In this document: positions 61,102-64,000 of the stretch, piece after piece
How positions within the stretch are numbered: position 1 is the first letter of the stretch
How the letters are laid out: the number at the start of each line of letters is the position of its first letter
Assembly (NCBI GenBank): GCA_963677215.1
Contig: OY781919.1
Coordinates: forward strand, 3,968,001 to 4,032,000
Direction: 5' to 3'
DNA: 64,000 nt
Origin: G963676795 sp963677215
Lineage (GTDB): Bacteria; Desulfobacterota; Desulfuromonadia; Desulfuromonadales; Geopsychrobacteraceae
Translations under genes and position numbers: made by a program
The notes under the pieces: generated by a model
What the model saw: the letters and a program-made list of their open reading frames with translations, nothing else
Told to the model about the DNA's origin: nothing
Databases searched by the model: none

Positions 61102-62034
61102 CTATTTATCCAGATCGGCGTCAAGCAGAATCATTTCGGCCAACTCTGCGAAACCTATTCCGGCTTGCGCTGCAGCCTTCGGCAGCAGACTTGTTGCCGT
61201 CATCCCGGGAATCGTATTAACCTCAATACAGTAGAATTGCTCACCACTCAGCATGAAATCGACCCGTGCCGCGCCACGACAGCCAAGGGATCTACAGGCC
61301 TTTTCCGCAGCATTCTGAACCTTTGCATAAACCGCTGAGGCTACCGGCGCAGGTAGAAGATACTCGGTATCGCCGCTTAAATACTTGGCCTGATAGTCAT
61401 AAAATCCGCTTTTCGTGACAATCTGGATGATCGGCAGGGCCCGACCGTTCAACACCGAAACCGTCAGCTCGACCCCATCTATGAACTCTTCGACCAGTAC
61501 CGTTCCATCGAGACGTTCCGCCTCTTCAATCCCTTTGAGCAGCGCATCCCTGTCCTTGGCGATGCTGATACCGATAGTCGAGCCTTCGCGTGACGGCTTG
61601 ACAACCAGCGGCAGCGCCCCACAGCGCTGATAGAGATCGTCAACAGAATCGCCTGGGCGCTTGAAATCAAAAGCTGGAGTCGGCAGTTGATGATAGAGCA
61701 GCAACTGCTTGGTCACGACCTTGTCGATGGCAACACTCGATGCCAGAACTCCGCTGCCGGTATAAGGGATCTGAAGCATTTCCAACAGGCCCTGAACCCT
61801 TCCGTCCTCACCATACCGGCCATGCAACGCCACAAAGGCGATGTCGATCTGCGCCGTACTCAGCTGCTCCGGAAGATTGTCTGCGACATCTATGGCAACG
61901 ACCTCATAGCCCCGTTCCAACAGAGCCTCGACGACCGCCTGACCGGTCCTCAGTGAAATCTCACGCTCAGCTGACTTGCCGCCGAGCAGGACTCCGATGC
62001 GTTTTTTCAGCATCTCTGAACGTGACCAACTCAT
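61102..62034 (-). CDS. ddl: D-alanine--D-alanine ligase
   Basis: The 310-residue ATP-grasp enzyme makes D-Ala-D-Ala for peptidoglycan. It has the N-terminal IGVLLGGKSAEREISLRTG near 12, the FVALHGRYGEDGRVQGLLEMLQIPYTGSGV segment near 68-97, VVKPSREGSTIGIS near 144 and the metal-binding CIEVNTIPGMTATSLLPKAA near 268. The start overlaps the murC stop (ATGA at 62034), indicating coupling; a second ATG at 62013 (MLKKRIG) is possible. The usual murB between murC and ddl is not present. Confidence 0.97.
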   Translation of the reverse strand: MSWSRSEMLKKRIGVLLGGKSAEREISLRTGQAVVEALLERGYEVVAIDVADNLPEQLSTAQIDIAFVALHGRYGEDGRVQGLLEMLQIPYTGSGVLASSVAIDKVVTKQLLLYHQLPTPAFDFKRPGDSVDDLYQRCGALPLVVKPSREGSTIGISIAKDRDALLKGIEEAERLDGTVLVEEFIDGVELTVSVLNGRALPIIQIVTKSGFYDYQAKYLSGDTEYLLPAPVASAVYAKVQNAAEKACRSLGCRGAARVDFMLSGEQFYCIEVNTIPGMTATSLLPKAAAQAGIGFAELAEMILLDADLDK

Positions 62035-63419
62035 CAGCCAACCTGCCCTTTCCCTGCAAGCCTGTCGGCAACCAGCTCACAAACCTGGTTGACGTTACCC
62101 GCGCCCAGAGTCACGACCATATCGTTAGGCTCGACCAATTGCGCCACCATGTCAGCGGCCTCTTCAAGAGAATCACAGTAGCTGACGCTTTTGTGACCGT
62201 GTTCATTAATCCCCCTGGCCAGTGCTTCGCCCGTCGCACCTTCGATCGCATCTTCGCCTGCGGCGTAAACAGGGGTCACGATCAGGTGATCGGCATCATA
62301 AAAGGCCGTCTGGAACTCGGCAAAGAGCAGAGAGGTTCTGCTGTAACGGTGGGGTTGAAAAACCGCAACGACCCTCTTGTTCCAGCCACTCTTCGCCGCA
62401 GCGAGAGTTGCCCGGATCTCTGCCGGATGATGACCGTAATCATCAATCAGCATGATCCCGTCGACTTCACTACGCAGCTGAAAACGCCGCTGCAGACCGC
62501 CAAAATTGCGGAAACCGCCGATAATCGTCTGAAACGGTATCTCCAGTTCATGGGCAATGGCGATAACAGCCAGCGCATTAAGCACATTGTGGCGTCCCGG
62601 CATACGGAACGAAACACGCCCCAGTTCTTCCCCGTTATGATAAGCGGTAAAGCTGGTCCGCCCCTGGCGATGCTGAATCTCATCGGCATAGAAGTCAGCC
62701 TGACTGCTGAAACCGTAGGTGGTATAGCGTTTCTTGACCTCCGGCAGGATATCCTGAATATTGCGATCCTCGAGACAGAGGATTGCCTTGCCGTAGAATG
62801 GAATCTTGTTGATGAAATCGATAAACACCTGCTTGATCTGATCGATCCCGGTATAGTAGTCGAGGTGATCTTCATCGATATTGGTCACCACGGCAATGGT
62901 CGGTGACAGATGGAGGAAGGACCCATCGGACTCATCCGCTTCGGCGACCATGAACTTGCCACGCCCCAGTTTGGCGTTTGAACCAAAGACATCCAGCTTG
63001 CCGCCGATGACTGCGGTCGGATCAATGCCGGCATGATGCAGAACAACCGAAGCCATACTGGTCGTCGTCGTTTTGCCGTGCGTACCGGCAATGGCGATGC
63101 CATACTTCATGCGCATCAGTTCCGCAAGCATCTCTGCCCGGGGAATCACTGCGATATGCTGGCGCAGCGCTTCGACAACTTCGGCATTGCTGGCCCTGAC
63201 CGCAGTCGAGGTCACCACGACATCGACCCCTTCGATGTTCTCTGCAGCGTGACCGATCTTTATCTCGCCGCCGAGGTCAGCCAACCTGCGGGTGGTGTCG
63301 CTCTCCCTGAGATCTGACCCTGAAACGCGGTACCCCTGGTTGAGCAGAACTTCAGCAATACCGCTCATACCAATTCCACCGATTCCGACAAAATGTATTT
63401 TCTTGATCCGTCCGTACAT
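62034..63419 (-). CDS. murC: UDP-N-acetylmuramate--L-alanine ligase
   Basis: The 461-residue enzyme adds L-Ala to UDP-MurNAc. It has the N-terminal IHFVGIGGIGMSGIAEVL (7-24), the ATP loop AIAGTHGKTTTTSM near 110, EADESDGSFLHLSP near 165, the DDYGHHPAEI motif near 335 and AVFQPHRYSRT near 364. The ATG at 63419 has AAGGAG 8 bases upstream; the longer frame to 63503 lies within murG. It follows murG by 11 bp and overlaps ddl. Confidence 0.98.
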   Translation of the reverse strand: MYGRIKKIHFVGIGGIGMSGIAEVLLNQGYRVSGSDLRESDTTRRLADLGGEIKIGHAAENIEGVDVVVTSTAVRASNAEVVEALRQHIAVIPRAEMLAELMRMKYGIAIAGTHGKTTTTSMASVVLHHAGIDPTAVIGGKLDVFGSNAKLGRGKFMVAEADESDGSFLHLSPTIAVVTNIDEDHLDYYTGIDQIKQVFIDFINKIPFYGKAILCLEDRNIQDILPEVKKRYTTYGFSSQADFYADEIQHRQGRTSFTAYHNGEELGRVSFRMPGRHNVLNALAVIAIAHELEIPFQTIIGGFRNFGGLQRRFQLRSEVDGIMLIDDYGHHPAEIRATLAAAKSGWNKRVVAVFQPHRYSRTSLLFAEFQTAFYDADHLIVTPVYAAGEDAIEGATGEALARGINEHGHKSVSYCDSLEEAADMVAQLVEPNDMVVTLGAGNVNQVCELVADRLAGKGQVG

Positions 63420-63430
63420 TCTTCGGCTCC

Positions 63431-64000
63431 TTATGCTGCCACCAGGGCACGGCATTCTTCCAGAATACGTTCCGCTGCACCCGGCTGCCCCAGATTTCCA
63501 CAATGATTGGCCATGGCCTCAAGCTCATGGCGGTTGTTCAACAAATTCCTGATCAACGTAACCAGATCCCTGGCGTTCAGATTGCTTTGGCTGATCATCA
63601 TGGCGGCCCCTTCCTTTTCCAGGACGCGTGCATTGGCAGTCTGATGATCAGCTGCCGCATAAGGATAGGGGATCAGGATCGCCGGCCGACCACAGACTGT
63701 CAGCTCGGCAAGAGTCGTTGCCCCTGCCCGGCAGACAACCAGCTCAGCCCTGGCGTAAGCATCAGCCATATCGTCAATAAAGGGCACAACCTGTGCGTTG
63801 GCGACTCCGGCATCCTGGTAGGCCTGAGCAACCCAGGCAAAATCCGCCTCACCGGTCTGATGAAGAACCTCAGGACATTCACCCCAGTCCTTCAACTCCG
63901 GAAGCATTTCGACCATGACCTGATTGATCGCCCTGGCCCCCCGGCTGCCGCCAAAGACGAGCAGTTTGCCATTGACAGGCAAACCGCCGTCAAGTTGCTC
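63431..64000 (-). CDS. murG: UDP-GlcNAc:undecaprenyl-PP-MurNAc-pentapeptide transferase, partial at the right edge
   Basis: The C-terminal ~190 residues of MurG; the frame is open to base 64000, so the N-terminal half lies outside. Visible are the start of the second Rossmann domain (LLVFGGSRGARAINQVMVEML), VVPFIDDMADAYARAELVVCRAGATTLAEL and the closing PAILIPYPYAAADHQTANARVL donor-sugar-binding region. It forms lipid II from lipid I on the cytoplasmic face of the membrane. It stands directly before murC in the division cluster. Confidence 0.97.
   Translation of the reverse strand, partial: EQLDGGLPVNGKLLVFGGSRGARAINQVMVEMLPELKDWGECPEVLHQTGEADFAWVAQAYQDAGVANAQVVPFIDDMADAYARAELVVCRAGATTLAELTVCGRPAILIPYPYAAADHQTANARVLEKEGAAMMISQSNLNARDLVTLIRNLLNNRHELEAMANHCGNLGQPGAAERILEECRALVAA

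Overview
The window looks like chromosomal DNA of an anaerobic, fermentative or syntrophic member of the Desulfuromonadales (Pelobacter/Syntrophotalea/Geobacter-like). Three things suggest this: a two-gene locus that closely matches pyrogallol-phloroglucinol transhydroxylase, known from the gallate fermenter Pelobacter acidigallici; an N-type F1Fo-ATPase next to a membrane pyrophosphatase; and many PAS, GGDEF, chemotaxis and ferredoxin-type proteins. The assignment is inferred from protein families and gene order, not from a database match. There is no phage, transposase or CRISPR array in the window.

Layout. 1-3.1 kb: the end of a molybdopterin oxidoreductase gene with a four-cluster ferredoxin subunit and an FAD/NAD oxidoreductase, followed by a decayed second molybdoenzyme set (orphan C-terminal domain plus frameshifted FeS subunit) and an AT-rich gap with another broken gene. 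4-12.5 kb: lon, an SDR dehydrogenase, a DUF362 ferredoxin, a hairpin-rich repeat region, aroD and a stand-alone dnaK. 12.7-20.3 kb: a lipoprotein, a DedA-PAP2 fusion, a zinc-ribbon/TM2/pilin-like protein with a truncated copy nearby, a REC / solute-binding / CheW fusion and a double rhodanese. 20.8-24.3 kb: transhydroxylase athL-athS as a two-gene operon closed by a strong terminator. 24.3-33.7 kb: a signalling block on the minus strand (chemoreceptor with a cysteine-rich domain, NarX-like kinase, EAL protein with a GGNEF motif, NarL-type regulator, diguanylate cyclase). 33.8-36.7 kb: hisI, then a TVP38-family membrane protein overlapping a mercuric-reductase-like flavoprotein.

36.9-40.1 kb: the best candidate for an undescribed system. 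Four tightly packed genes encode a leaderless DUF1858/solute-binding protein, a HypB/CobW-like GTPase with two CxxC motifs, an ABC ATPase with no permease, and a small zinc ribbon. Together they look like a cytoplasmic metal or cofactor handling module rather than a transporter. Next come a PilZ-like protein, an aminotransferase of the alanine-glyoxylate class, and rpsF-rpsR-DUF2232-rplI.

44.5-50.7 kb: an N-ATPase operon in the order atpD-C-Q-B-E-F-A-G. It lacks atpR, its b subunit carries a delta-like tail, and its alpha subunit has Arg in place of the P-loop Lys. 50.8-64 kb, all on the minus strand: ychF, a K+-dependent-type membrane pyrophosphatase, pth, rplY, prs, tRNA-Gln and ispE, and then the division and cell-wall cluster ftsZ-ftsA-ftsQ-ddl-murC-murG, with murB missing from its usual place between murC and ddl.
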